From positions 38,114 through 102,113 of the forward strand of contig CAJOEH010000012.1 of assembly GCA_905233385.1 (NCBI GenBank): a stretch of DNA of 64,000 nt. The letters run 5' to 3'. Positions 46,541 to 54,094 of this stretch are shown here, piece by piece. This DNA comes from an uncultured Oscillospiraceae bacterium. Its GTDB lineage: Bacteria; Bacillota; Clostridia; Oscillospirales; Oscillospiraceae. Under the pieces are notes generated by a model. It was not told the origin of the DNA. It worked only from the letters and a program-made list of their open reading frames with translations, and did not search any database. A program made the translations under genes and the position numbers. Within the stretch, counting starts at the first letter, position 1; each line of letters starts with the position of its first letter.

Positions 46541-47155
46541 GTGCCGCTGCGAGAGGAATTGACGGCGTATCAGCCGCGCAACGCGCAGGAAGCGCGGGAC
46601 AAAGAGCTGATTCTAACGTATCTGGACAGCTGCGACGACGCGTTTTTGCGGAGCAACCGGATCGCGCATATGACCGCGTCCGCGTGGGTGACGAACAGGG
46701 ACAGAACGAAGGTCCTGATGGTCTATCATAAACTCTATGATTCGTGGGCGTGGTGCGGCGGTCACGCCGACGGCGAGGAAGACCTGCTGAAGGTCGCATT
46801 GAAGGAGTGCCGGGAGGAGACCGGACTGCAAAGCGTCCGCCCGATCGACGGAAAGATCGCTTCGCTGGAATGCCTGACCGTGGACGGGCACGAGAAGCGC
46901 GGAGAATACGTGTCAAGCCACCTGCATCTGAACGTGACCTATCTGCTGGAGGCGGACGATACGGAGCAGTTGAGAATATGCGAGGATGAAAACACGGGAG
47001 TCAAATGGTTTACCCCGGAAGAAGCGCTTGCCGCCTCCACTGAGCCGTGGTTCGTCAGGCGCATTTACAGCAAGCTCAACGCCCGCCTCTCGGAGCTGAA
47101 AGGCTTCCCCTCTGAGGGGAAGCTGTCATCGACGGTATCAGCCGCCGACGACTGA
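46541..47155 (+). CDS. NUDIX hydrolase with a repeat-derived C-terminus
   Basis: A 204-residue hydrolase of nucleoside-diphosphate-linked substrates. The NUDIX box is at about residues 66-88: GGHADGEEDLLKVALKECREE followed by TGL. Substrate is unknown; the overall form with an N-terminal helix region (DSCDDAFLRSNRIAHMTAS) resembles IPP-isomerase-like or ADP-sugar hydrolases. The GTG at 46541 is 7 bases after GGAGG; the ATG at 46535 is only 1 base away. The last 16-20 codons (GFPSEGKLSSTVSAADD) are encoded by the palindromic repeat at 47101, so the original C-terminus has been replaced. Confidence 0.85.
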   Translation: MPLREELTAYQPRNAQEARDKELILTYLDSCDDAFLRSNRIAHMTASAWVTNRDRTKVLMVYHKLYDSWAWCGGHADGEEDLLKVALKECREETGLQSVRPIDGKIASLECLTVDGHEKRGEYVSSHLHLNVTYLLEADDTEQLRICEDENTGVKWFTPEEALAASTEPWFVRRIYSKLNARLSELKGFPSEGKLSSTVSAADD

Positions 47156-47162
47156 TGAGGTG
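47101..47162. repeat. CTGATGAGGTG-type palindromic repeat inside the 3' end of a gene
   Basis: GGCTTCCCCTCTGAGGGGAAGC is a palindrome; it is followed by a second GTATCAGCCGCCGACGACTGATGAGGTG part. The order matches the element at 38250-38380 read from its outer end. It overlaps the final codons and stop of the NUDIX gene. Confidence 0.75.
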
Positions 47163-47166
47163 TTTT

Positions 47167-47200
47167 CCCGCTGCGGCGAAAGTTCGCCGCAGCGGGTTTT
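47167..47200 (+). terminator. Terminator of the NUDIX gene
   Basis: A 14-bp perfect stem CCCGCTGCGGCGAA/TTCGCCGCAGCGGG with a 2-3 base loop and TTTTC. Confidence 0.9.
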
Positions 47201-47246
47201 CTATCAGGAAAGCAAAGAATCATATTTGAACACAGCAACTCCAAGC

Positions 47247-47284
47247 TTGTCATTGCCACGGCGCGCTGCGCCTCGCAATGACAA
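47247..47284. repeat. Minimal TTGTCATTGC/GCAATGACAA element
   Basis: A 38-base perfect-ended inverted repeat around GGCGCGCTGCGCC; the smallest member of the TGTCATT family. The remaining 47285-47450 stretch holds no gene I can support. Confidence 0.65.
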
Positions 47285-47452
47285 GCCAGGTGGTTTGCAA
47301 GAAAAAGGCAAGCATACCCAAAGAAAAAGATGCAGCGCAAGAAAGGCATCAGGGAGTGACCGAATTCGGCTCTCTTGCCGATGCTACAAACGCTGCATCC
47401 GAGTTACTTTTACCAAAGTCAAATGTATTTGTCAAGCAGAGCATTTAAGGTC

Positions 47453-47481
47453 TTGTGCAATCGCGGCGGGGAAGGTATAAT
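47453..47481 (+). promoter_or_regulatory. Promoter of the YhhN-family gene
   Basis: TTGTGC, 17-base spacer, TATAAT, 33 bases before the GTG start at 47515. Confidence 0.7.
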
Positions 47482-47514
47482 ACTACCATAAGAAACCAAA
47501 AGGAGGGAAGCAAC

Positions 47515-48207
47515 GTGGGTAAAGCATTTTGGGCGATCGTCGCCGTGCTGACGTGCGCAGCGCAGGTTTTAGACTGGCTTTATCTGAACGCGCAGCGGCG
47601 CGGCGATCAGCGGCAAGGCCTGATCCGCAAGGCGAGCGCGTCCGCGTGCTTTCTCCTGCTCGGCGGGATCGCGCTGACGCAATGCGGACGGCCGCTGATC
47701 GGATGGCTGATCTTCCTCGGCCTGCTCTTCGGCTTTGCGGGAGACGTCGTCCTTGATCTGCGGTATCTCTACCCGAAGAAGCACGACCGCTATTTCGCGC
47801 TGGGAATGCTGCTGTTCGGACTCGGTCACCTGTGCTATATCCCCGCGCTCCTGCTGATCGACGCGCCCGCGTGGCTGCCCGCGCTGCCGGTCTGCGTGGT
47901 CATGCTCCTGCTCGTCAAGCTCTATACCGTTTGGCGCGGCGTGCAGGCGGGAAAGCTCCTGCTGCCCGGGACGTTCTACCTCGCGATCGCCTGCTATATG
48001 GGCGGCCTTGCGGCGGTGATCGCCGTGCGCGGCTTCTCCGCTGGGACGCTGCTCTTCGCGATCGGCGGCGTGCTGTTCCCGATCAGCGACAGTATCCTCA
48101 CCGCCTATACCTTCGGCCGGAAACGCCGTTTCGCGCAAAGCATGCTGCTGCATATCGCTTACTATCTCGCGCAATGCCTGATCGCCGCGGCGATCTTGAG
48201 CCTATAA
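47515..48207 (+). CDS. YhhN/TMEM86-family membrane protein (lysoplasmalogenase-like)
   Basis: A 230-residue protein with about eight hydrophobic segments. The acidic, family-specific motifs GDVVLDL (about residues 81-87) and SDSILTAYTF (near 200) match the YhhN/TMEM86 family, whose animal members hydrolyse lysoplasmalogen. Plasmalogens occur in anaerobic Clostridia, so a lipid role is reasonable but not shown. The GTG start at 47515 is 7 bases after AGGAGGG. It ends 58 bases before an AT-rich stretch that starts the next gene. Confidence 0.82.
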   Translation: MGKAFWAIVAVLTCAAQVLDWLYLNAQRRGDQRQGLIRKASASACFLLLGGIALTQCGRPLIGWLIFLGLLFGFAGDVVLDLRYLYPKKHDRYFALGMLLFGLGHLCYIPALLLIDAPAWLPALPVCVVMLLLVKLYTVWRGVQAGKLLLPGTFYLAIACYMGGLAAVIAVRGFSAGTLLFAIGGVLFPISDSILTAYTFGRKRRFAQSMLLHIAYYLAQCLIAAAILSL

Positions 48208-48265
48208 ACAAATGAGCTTATTAATACTAAAGGCGAATTATCATTGATTAGGAGTGAGTTTCTGT

Positions 48266-49513
48266 ATGTCAGATGAGAAAGAACAAAGAGTATTAATGAA
48301 GTCAAAAAGTGGAAAACTATTTTGGATTCCAATGAGTAAAATCGAACAGTTCCAAAAAGCACAAGAACATGAACCAACAGAGGAAGAGATGAACGCCCTA
48401 AAAGCTGGTGTTCGAGAGCGATTGAAGAGACTTGTTGCACAGGCAAAAACGAACGGAGAAAACAATCTCCTATTTGTTAACAAACAAAAACTGTCCTTTG
48501 AAAACGACTACAACGTCGGCGCGCATCCGAAGCTCCTGCAGCGTCTGGCGGAGACAAACTTGGTGCCGCAGACCGGCTACGGTCTGGACGAATTCTGTGC
48601 GGCGGCGAAGAGAAAAATCAAAGCTGCCTGCGATTGTCCGGAGGCGGAGATCTTCTTCCTGACCGGCGGCACGCAGACGAATCAGGTCGTAATCGACGCA
48701 AGCCTGCAGAGGTATGAGGGCGTCGTCGCGGCGCAGACGGCGCATATCGCCCTGCACGAGGCGGGCGCGATCGAATTCTGCGGACATAAGGTGCTGGAGC
48801 TTCCGTCCCACGACGGCAAGCTCTGCGCGGCAGAGCTAAAGGACCTGATGGAGCGTTTCAACGGCGATGACAGCTGTGAGCATATGGTCCATCCCGGTAT
48901 GGTCTATATTTCTTTCCCGACCGAGTTCGGCACGCTCTATTCCAAGGCGGAGCTGACGGAGCTTTCCGCCGTCTGCCGCGCGTACGGTCTGCCGCTGTTC
49001 CTCGACGGCGCGCGCCTCGGCTACGGCCTGATGAGCCGCGAATGCGATCTGACCCTGCCGGAGCTTGCAGAGCTCTGCGACGTGTTCTACATCGGCGGAA
49101 CGAAGGTCGGCGCCCTGTGCGGCGAGGCGGTCGTCTTCCCGCGCTGGAATATGCCGAAGCACTTCCTGACGCGCGCAAAACAGCACGGCGCGCTGCTCGC
49201 AAAGGGGCGCGTCCTCGGCGTGCAGTTCGACGCGCTCTTTACGGACGGCCTGTACTTTGAGATCGGCAAACACGCGATCGACCGCGCGGAGGAAATGAAA
49301 GCGATCTTCCGCGAAAAGGGTTGCCGCGTCTGGAAGGAAACGCCGACCAATCAGCAGTTTTTGATCGTGGAAGACAGCGAGCTCAAGCGCCTGTCGTCCC
49401 TCGTTGCCTACAGCTTCTGGGAGAAGTATGACGAAACGCACACCGTCATCCGCTTCGTCACGAGCTGGGCGACGACGTCGGAGCAGGTCGCGCAGCTGCG
49501 CAGTATTTTGTAA
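48266..49513 (+). CDS. Low-specificity threonine aldolase with AT-rich N-terminal extension
   Basis: Residues about 74-415 are a full PLP-dependent threonine aldolase/beta-eliminating lyase: SFENDYNVGAHPKLLQ, TGGTQTNQVV, SFPTEFGTLYS, LDGARLGYGL and the PLP lysine in YIGGTKVGALCGE (about residue 280). It cleaves threonine to glycine and acetaldehyde. Homologues begin at about LSFENDY. Here about 73 extra residues precede it, rich in Lys, Glu and Gln (e.g. SGKLFWIPMSKIEQFQKAQE), encoded by DNA far more AT-rich than the rest. The change of composition falls near base 48490. The start ATG 48266 has TAGGAG 11 bases upstream. The extension may be a fused small protein; I do not recognise it. Confidence 0.85.
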   Translation: MSDEKEQRVLMKSKSGKLFWIPMSKIEQFQKAQEHEPTEEEMNALKAGVRERLKRLVAQAKTNGENNLLFVNKQKLSFENDYNVGAHPKLLQRLAETNLVPQTGYGLDEFCAAAKRKIKAACDCPEAEIFFLTGGTQTNQVVIDASLQRYEGVVAAQTAHIALHEAGAIEFCGHKVLELPSHDGKLCAAELKDLMERFNGDDSCEHMVHPGMVYISFPTEFGTLYSKAELTELSAVCRAYGLPLFLDGARLGYGLMSRECDLTLPELAELCDVFYIGGTKVGALCGEAVVFPRWNMPKHFLTRAKQHGALLAKGRVLGVQFDALFTDGLYFEIGKHAIDRAEEMKAIFREKGCRVWKETPTNQQFLIVEDSELKRLSSLVAYSFWEKYDETHTVIRFVTSWATTSEQVAQLRSIL

Positions 49514-49527
49514 AGGGGAGAAAGCCA

Positions 49528-49986
49528 ATGCCGGTCGGAACCTATTATCGGAACGACCCGAACGCGCCGAAGCCGAACAGCCCGACCCACATCGGCACGA
49601 ACGTCCTGCTGGAATACGACGGCAAGCTGCTGCTGGAACGCAGATGGGACTGCGGGCAGTGGGGCCTGATCGGCGGCAGGCTGCGAAACGGCGAACGCTA
49701 TGCGCAGGGAATCGCGCGGGAACTGCGCGAGGAAACTGGCATCTTCCTGCAGGAGACGGCGTTCGAGCAGGTCCGCGTGGTCGACGACGACCGCATCGCG
49801 AGCTACCGCGACGGCACGGTCTGGCGCATGATCATCGTGCTCTTCCGCACGAAGCTCGACTGTTTGCCCGAACTCAAGCCGAGCAAAGAGTCCGGAGAGC
49901 TGCGGTTTTTCTCCCCGCAGGAGCTGAAAGAACTGGATATCGTCGTCACGCACAGTGATTTGGTAAACGAATGGAAGCCTGCTTAA
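49528..49986 (+). CDS. NUDIX hydrolase
   Basis: A 152-residue single-domain NUDIX protein. The box reads GGRLRNGERYAQGIARELREE followed by TGI, at about residues 49-71. The N-terminal HIGTNVLLEYDGKLLLERRWDCGQWGLI gives the usual beta strands before the box. The substrate cannot be predicted. The ATG follows AGGGGAGAAAGCC and lies 14 bases after the aldolase stop, so the two are probably co-transcribed. A terminator follows. Confidence 0.88.
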   Translation: MPVGTYYRNDPNAPKPNSPTHIGTNVLLEYDGKLLLERRWDCGQWGLIGGRLRNGERYAQGIARELREETGIFLQETAFEQVRVVDDDRIASYRDGTVWRMIIVLFRTKLDCLPELKPSKESGELRFFSPQELKELDIVVTHSDLVNEWKPA

Positions 49987-50005
49987 CAGGCTTCCGTTTT
50001 TTTTT
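49973..50005 (+). terminator. Terminator after the second NUDIX gene
   Basis: Stem GGAAGCCTG/CAGGCTTCC with a small TTAA-type loop and a run of nine or more T; its left arm overlaps the gene's last codons. Confidence 0.9.
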
Positions 50006-50011
50006 GTCGGA

Positions 50012-50038
50012 ACAGACCGAATTACCGAAGCATACGCT
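50012..50038 (+). promoter_or_regulatory. Sporulation-type (sigma E/K) promoter of cotJ genes
   Basis: AC (50012-50013), 17 bases, CATACGCT (50031-50038). This fits the CATAnnnT -10 of mother-cell sigma factors; the B. subtilis cotJ operon is sigma-E-dependent. No sigma-A-like hexamers are seen here. The same spacing and motif recur at 55642-55668. Confidence 0.5.
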
Positions 50039-50074
50039 GAAACAGGGGAGCGATCCCCAAAGGAGGTAATTGCT

Positions 50075-50554
50075 TTGGAAATGAGAACTCAGCAGATGGC
50101 GCAGCGGCAGCTGACCGTTGAGACGGCCGATCCCGGCTACGGCGTATTGCCCGCCTGCGCGCCGCTGGCGAATCCGTACGTGCCTTTCCAGCCCAACAAC
50201 CCCGTCGCCTATCCCGCCAAGAACGGCGTGGTGCGCGGAACCCTGTTCCCGGGGCTCGACCTGCCGTTCATGGGCATGACCAACGACGTTCCGCTGGACG
50301 ACACGCCCCTGCACGAGCTGCAGGCGCTCTGCTTCGCGATCACGGAGCTGGGACTGTATCTGGACACGCACGCGGATGACAGCGAGGCGTTCGAGCTGTA
50401 CCGCTCCTACGTCAGGCTCCAAAAGGAAGGCGCGGCGGCCTATGAGAAGCAGTACGGCCCGCTGACCGCAGCGGCAGCGGCGGAGGGCGCGGCCTACGAC
50501 TGGCTGCGCGATCCGTGGCCGTGGGAATACGACGCAAATCAGAAGGAGGCGTAA
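50075..50554 (+). CDS. CotJA-CotJB fusion, spore coat protein
   Basis: A 159-residue protein joining two coat peptides that are separate genes in Bacillus. Residues about 38-70 (PNNPVAYPAKNGVVRGTLFP, LDLPFMG) are CotJA; residues about 78-155 (LHELQALCFAITELGLYLDTH, ending DWLRDPWPWEYD) are CotJB. The N-terminal 35 residues are unlike either. The TTG start at 50075 has GGAGG 8 bases upstream; the ATG two codons on is too far. It lies 3 bases upstream of cotJC in the same order as the Bacillus operon. It is expected in the mother cell during coat assembly. Confidence 0.85.
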   Translation: MEMRTQQMAQRQLTVETADPGYGVLPACAPLANPYVPFQPNNPVAYPAKNGVVRGTLFPGLDLPFMGMTNDVPLDDTPLHELQALCFAITELGLYLDTHADDSEAFELYRSYVRLQKEGAAAYEKQYGPLTAAAAAEGAAYDWLRDPWPWEYDANQKEA

Positions 50555-50557
50555 GGT

Positions 50558-51154
50558 ATGTTTGTCTATGAAAAGAAACTGCAGTATCCCGTGAAGATCG
50601 CAAGACCGAACCCGAAGCTCGCGGGCATCGTGATTTCACAATACGGCGGACCCGACGGCGAGCTCGGCGCGTCGCTCCGCTATTTGTCGCAGCGGTATTC
50701 CATGCCCTACGCGGAGCTGAAGGGCCTGCTGACCGACATCGGCACGGAGGAGCTCGGGCACCTGGAGATGATCGGCACGATCGTCCATCAGCTGACGAAG
50801 AACCTCACGCCGGAGCAGCAGCGCGAGGGCGGCTTCGCCAATTACTTCGTCGATCATACCGTGGGCGTCTATCCGCAGTCCGCCGGCGGCACGCCGTGGT
50901 CGGCGGCCGGTATGCAGGTCAAGGGCGACCCGATCGCCGACCTGACTGAAGACCTCGCGGCGGAGCAGAAAGCGCGCGTGACCTACGACAACATCCTTCG
51001 CCTGTCCGACGACCCGGACGTGAACGACGTCATCAAGTTTCTGCGCGAGCGCGAGATCGTGCATTTCCAGCGCTTCGGCGAGGCAATCCAGAAGCTCCGC
51101 GAGCGGCTGAACGAAAAGAACGTCTATTATCTCAATCCGGCGATCGATAACTGA
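50558..51154 (+). CDS. cotJC: CotJC, manganese-catalase-like spore coat protein
   Basis: A 198-residue four-helix-bundle protein. Di-metal ligands are visible as Glu/His sets: GELGASLRYL, EELGHLEMIGT (EExxH), EQKARVTY and EREIVHFQRFG (ExxxxxxH pattern). CotJC is the coat-associated Mn catalase-like protein. It follows the CotJA-CotJB fusion with GGAGG nearby and is a short form compared with soluble Mn catalases. It probably protects the spore coat from peroxide or helps coat cross-linking. Confidence 0.93.
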   Translation: MFVYEKKLQYPVKIARPNPKLAGIVISQYGGPDGELGASLRYLSQRYSMPYAELKGLLTDIGTEELGHLEMIGTIVHQLTKNLTPEQQREGGFANYFVDHTVGVYPQSAGGTPWSAAGMQVKGDPIADLTEDLAAEQKARVTYDNILRLSDDPDVNDVIKFLREREIVHFQRFGEAIQKLRERLNEKNVYYLNPAIDN

Positions 51155-51218
51155 TTTTCCGTCTTCCGCTTTGCCCCTTCCTGTGCTATAATGCAGGGGA
51201 CAGAGATGGGGTGAGACC

Positions 51219-51785
51219 ATGATAGACAGATTCATCGCCTTCGACGTGGAGACGCCGAACGGCGCGAACGACCGCATGAGCGCGATCGGTATTTCCGTGA
51301 TCGAGGACAACGAGATCGTTCGCGAATTCGACACGCTGATCAATCCGGAGACGTATTTCGACCCATTCAATATCCAACTGACGGGGATCACTTCCTATCT
51401 GGTCGAGGACGCGCCGACGTTCGGGCAGCTATGGGAGCTGATCGAACCGCTGATGTCGAGCGGGATCCTCCTGGCACACAACGCGCCGTTCGATCTTGGC
51501 GTGCTGGCGCGTTGCCTGCGGGCCTATGAGATCCCGTGGAAGCCCTATGCGGACTATATCTGCACCTGCCGCGTGGCGAGGGCGTGCTGGCCGCAGCTCG
51601 TGAATCACCGCCTGAACACGGTCAGCGACTACCTCGGCGTATCGCTGGACCACCATCAGGCGTCGAGCGACGCGCGCGCCTGCGCGGAGATCTTCTGCCG
51701 CGCGCGAAAGGACGGCGCGCGGCTCAGCCGCTTTCTCCGCACCTATGATTTTGAAATGATGAAAACGGTTTGGACGAGAAGATGA
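51219..51785 (+). CDS. DnaQ-like 3'-5' exonuclease
   Basis: A 188-residue DEDDh-type exonuclease: Exo I AFDVETPNG (Asp/Glu), Exo II LAHNAPFDLGVL and Exo III DHHQASSDARA with the catalytic His. It lacks additional domains, so it could be a free proofreading subunit, an RNase T-like enzyme or a repair nuclease. DnaE here has no intrinsic proofreading domain, so a separate DnaQ-type activity would be useful, but that link is inference. A weak TATAAT lies at about 51185. Its stop overlaps the next gene by ATGA. Confidence 0.85.
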   Translation: MIDRFIAFDVETPNGANDRMSAIGISVIEDNEIVREFDTLINPETYFDPFNIQLTGITSYLVEDAPTFGQLWELIEPLMSSGILLAHNAPFDLGVLARCLRAYEIPWKPYADYICTCRVARACWPQLVNHRLNTVSDYLGVSLDHHQASSDARACAEIFCRARKDGARLSRFLRTYDFEMMKTVWTRR

Positions 51786-52690
51786 AAGAGATAAAACCGG
51801 ATTATTACGACGAATTTCAATGCGCTGCGGGCGATTGCAGGCACACCTGCTGCCGCGGCTGGGAGATCGATATCGACGGGGACGCGCTCGCGTACTATCA
51901 GTCTTTGCCAGGCGAGCTCGGAGACCGTCTGCGCCGCGAGATCGAGACCGGCGAGGACGGCACGGCGCACTTTCGTCTGCGCGCGGACGAGAGCTGCCCG
52001 TTTCTGAACGAAAACAACCTCTGCGATCTGATTCCGGCGCTTGGCGAGGAACGCCTGTGCCAGATCTGCACGGATCATCCGCGCTTTCGGAACTTCTTCT
52101 CCGACCGCACGGAGACCGGCCTCGGCCTCTGCTGCGAGGCGGCGGCAAAACTGATCATGTCGCGCCGGGAGAAGACGCGCTTCATAGAATCGGGAGGGGA
52201 GAGCCTCCTCCCGGAGGAAGAAGCGATCCTCCGACTGCGCGGCAGACTGATCGACATCATGCAGGACCGCTCCCGGCCGATCCGGGCGCGCTTCGAGGCG
52301 ATCCTTACCGAAGCGCGGGGAAGCCTGCCTGAGCGGACGAACGCGCAGTGGGCAGACTTCCTGTTCGATTTGGAGCGGTTGGACCCGGGCTGGGAGCGTC
52401 GTCTCGACAGCCTGCGCCGCGGCGGCCCCGATCTCGCGCCAGATCCGATCGCGGAAGAACAGCTCTGTGTCTATTTTCTGTTCCGCCATCTCGCGGGCGC
52501 GGTCTATGACGGCGACCTCGCGGGCAGATCGGCCTTCGCCGTCCTGAGCTGCTATTTGATCCGCGCAATCTGGACGTCGGAGGGCTGCGATCCGGCGGCG
52601 TACTATGAGATCGCGCGGGAATACTCCGCGGAGATCGAATACTCGGAGGAGAACCTCTGCGCGATGCTGGACTGCATCGACATGGATTGA
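51782..52690 (+). CDS. FliB-like lysine N-methylase family protein
   Basis: A 302-residue protein with the cysteine-rich N-terminal signature of the FliB/YkgJ-like family: CAAGDCRHTCCRGWEID, followed by CPFLNENNLCDLI, LCQICTDHPRF and LGLCCEAA, arranged to hold an iron-sulfur or zinc site. FliB methylates flagellin lysines in Salmonella; no flagellar gene is seen here, so its target is unknown and it may act on another protein. The start ATG 51782 overlaps the exonuclease stop. A terminator follows. Confidence 0.82.
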   Translation: MKEIKPDYYDEFQCAAGDCRHTCCRGWEIDIDGDALAYYQSLPGELGDRLRREIETGEDGTAHFRLRADESCPFLNENNLCDLIPALGEERLCQICTDHPRFRNFFSDRTETGLGLCCEAAAKLIMSRREKTRFIESGGESLLPEEEAILRLRGRLIDIMQDRSRPIRARFEAILTEARGSLPERTNAQWADFLFDLERLDPGWERRLDSLRRGGPDLAPDPIAEEQLCVYFLFRHLAGAVYDGDLAGRSAFAVLSCYLIRAIWTSEGCDPAAYYEIAREYSAEIEYSEENLCAMLDCIDMD

Positions 52691-52725
52691 CGTCTTACAG
52701 GCGTCAATCCATTATTTTATCATCA
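52684..52725 (+). terminator. Terminator of the exonuclease-FliB transcript
   Basis: A 10-bp stem TGGATTGACG/CGTCAATCCA overlapping the stop codon, followed by TTATTTTAT. AT-rich DNA continues to the next promoter. Confidence 0.8.
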
Positions 52726-52750
52726 AATAATAGAAACGTTAAAAAATAAT

Positions 52751-52779
52751 TTGAAATTAACGGCATGTTATGTTAGAAT
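52751..52779 (+). promoter_or_regulatory. Promoter of the LytTR-PAS gene
   Basis: TTGAAA, 17 bases, TAGAAT, 30 bases before the ATG at 52810. Confidence 0.7.
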
Positions 52780-52809
52780 ATATAAAAATGGAATAGTGAG
52801 GCGGTAGAA

Positions 52810-53505
52810 ATGTCAATTCAATTAGAAAAATTCTTCAGGAAAAATCAAATCGCGCCGAATAAGATCCTGTATCTGGTGCGCGAGGAGGGGAAGACGGCGA
52901 TCTATCTGACGGACGGCCGCTGCGTCAAGACTTTTACGCCGCTGAAGACCGTGACCGACGGCCTGCCCGGGCTCAAACTGCTGAGCGTCAACAAGGGCGT
53001 CGTTGTGAACGAGCTGGAGGTCGCCAACGTGGAGGACGGCTGCTATACGATGACGGACGGCCGCAGCTTCCGCGGCAGAGTCCGCACGCCGGGCGAGCAC
53101 TCGCGCAACAAGTCGATCATCAACCGGCGGATCGCCCATCCGACTGAGACGGAGTCGATCATCGACCGCTTCTATATTATGGACAATTTCCCGCTGCCGT
53201 TCTGCGTCATCGAGCTGGTCTTCGGCAAGGACGGTCACGGCATAGATTTCGTTTTTCGTTACTGCAACAAGGCAATGGAGGACTTTGAAAACGTCGACAG
53301 GAACAATACGGTCGACCACACCTATTTCGAGGTCTTCCCGCAGGGCAACCGGAAATGGCTGATCACCTTCTCGGAGATCGCGCTTCACGGCGGCTCAAAG
53401 ATCATCGAGGATTTCAAAACGGGACAGGGACCGGTGCGGGTGTTCTGCTTCCAACTGGAGGAAGGCTTCTGCGCCTGCGTTCTCGTCCTGGATAAAGAAA
53501 AATAA
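52810..53505 (+). CDS. LytTR-like DNA-binding domain followed by a PAS-like domain
   Basis: A 231-residue protein. Residues about 5-95 fit a LytTR DNA-binding domain (NKILYLVREEGKTAIYLTDGR, LKTVTDGLPGLKLLSV, VVVNELEVANVED, TMTDGRSFRGR). Residues about 118-230 fit a PAS-type sensor (YIMDNFPLPFCVIEL, FVFRYCNKAMEDFENVD, YFEVFPQGNRKWLITFSEIAL). LytTR domains are normally C-terminal in regulators; here the DNA-binding part comes first. There is no receiver domain or kinase partner next to it. It may bind a small ligand and act alone. Both domain calls rest on pattern only. Confidence 0.72.
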   Translation: MSIQLEKFFRKNQIAPNKILYLVREEGKTAIYLTDGRCVKTFTPLKTVTDGLPGLKLLSVNKGVVVNELEVANVEDGCYTMTDGRSFRGRVRTPGEHSRNKSIINRRIAHPTETESIIDRFYIMDNFPLPFCVIELVFGKDGHGIDFVFRYCNKAMEDFENVDRNNTVDHTYFEVFPQGNRKWLITFSEIALHGGSKIIEDFKTGQGPVRVFCFQLEEGFCACVLVLDKEK

Positions 53506-53543
53506 CAAAACACCGCAGCGGGCGTTGCCTGCTGCGGTGTTTC
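53506..53543. terminator. Bidirectional terminator between convergent genes
   Basis: Stem AAACACCGCAGC/GCTGCGGTGTTT with an 11-base loop, T-rich on both sides. It serves the LytTR-PAS gene (+) and the PG-binding gene at 53548 (-). Confidence 0.88.
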
Positions 53544-53547
53544 ATAT

Positions 53548-54081
53548 TTACTGCACAGGCGTATGCTGCCGCACCGGGAAGGTGCCGGTGCCGTCGCCGA
53601 CCATCGAGCGGTACTCGTGCGCGAGGAACCGCCAGGTGTTCTTGTCGACGCTGCCGCTCTGCGGCAGACCGCAGCAGGCCTGGAGCCATTTGATCGCTTT
53701 TTCCGTTTTGCCGTCCAGCCTGCCGTTCACGTCGACCACAGGCATATCGGGGATGTAATTGTCGAGTGCGCGGATCATCGCCTGCACCAGATAGAGATTG
53801 CTGTTCTGACAGCCCTTTTCCAGCACCTGATGCGGCTGCAAAATGATCTCCAGCGGCTCCGCCGCCTGCCGGTCGATCATCTCGTTCTCGTAGGCGCGCT
53901 GCAGCGCGTTCCACGTCTCCGCGTCGACCGCGCCGGTCACGCGGAGACCGCGCTCACGCTGAAACCGCTCGACGGCCTTCTGCGTCTGCTTGCCGAACAC
54001 GCCGTTCTCAAACGGCCCGTCGTCCGGCGCAAGAACGCGCAGCATTTCCTGCAATTCCTGAATATCCGGCTGTTGCTCCAT
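53548..54081 (-). CDS. Protein with two peptidoglycan-binding domains
   Basis: A 177-residue protein made of two PG_binding_1-like modules (about residues 5-65, VFGKQTQKAVERFQRERGL; and about 98-165, GRLDGKTEKAIKWLQACCGL). There is no signal peptide, no catalytic domain and no membrane helix. Absence of a signal fits a protein that reaches the spore cortex from the mother cell. It is the third gene of the 55623-53548 minus-strand operon, 13 bases after the SpoIID-like gene. Confidence 0.8.
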   Translation of the reverse strand: MEQQPDIQELQEMLRVLAPDDGPFENGVFGKQTQKAVERFQRERGLRVTGAVDAETWNALQRAYENEMIDRQAAEPLEIILQPHQVLEKGCQNSNLYLVQAMIRALDNYIPDMPVVDVNGRLDGKTEKAIKWLQACCGLPQSGSVDKNTWRFLAHEYRSMVGDGTGTFPVRQHTPVQ

Positions 54082-54094
54082 ACTCTGCCTCCTG

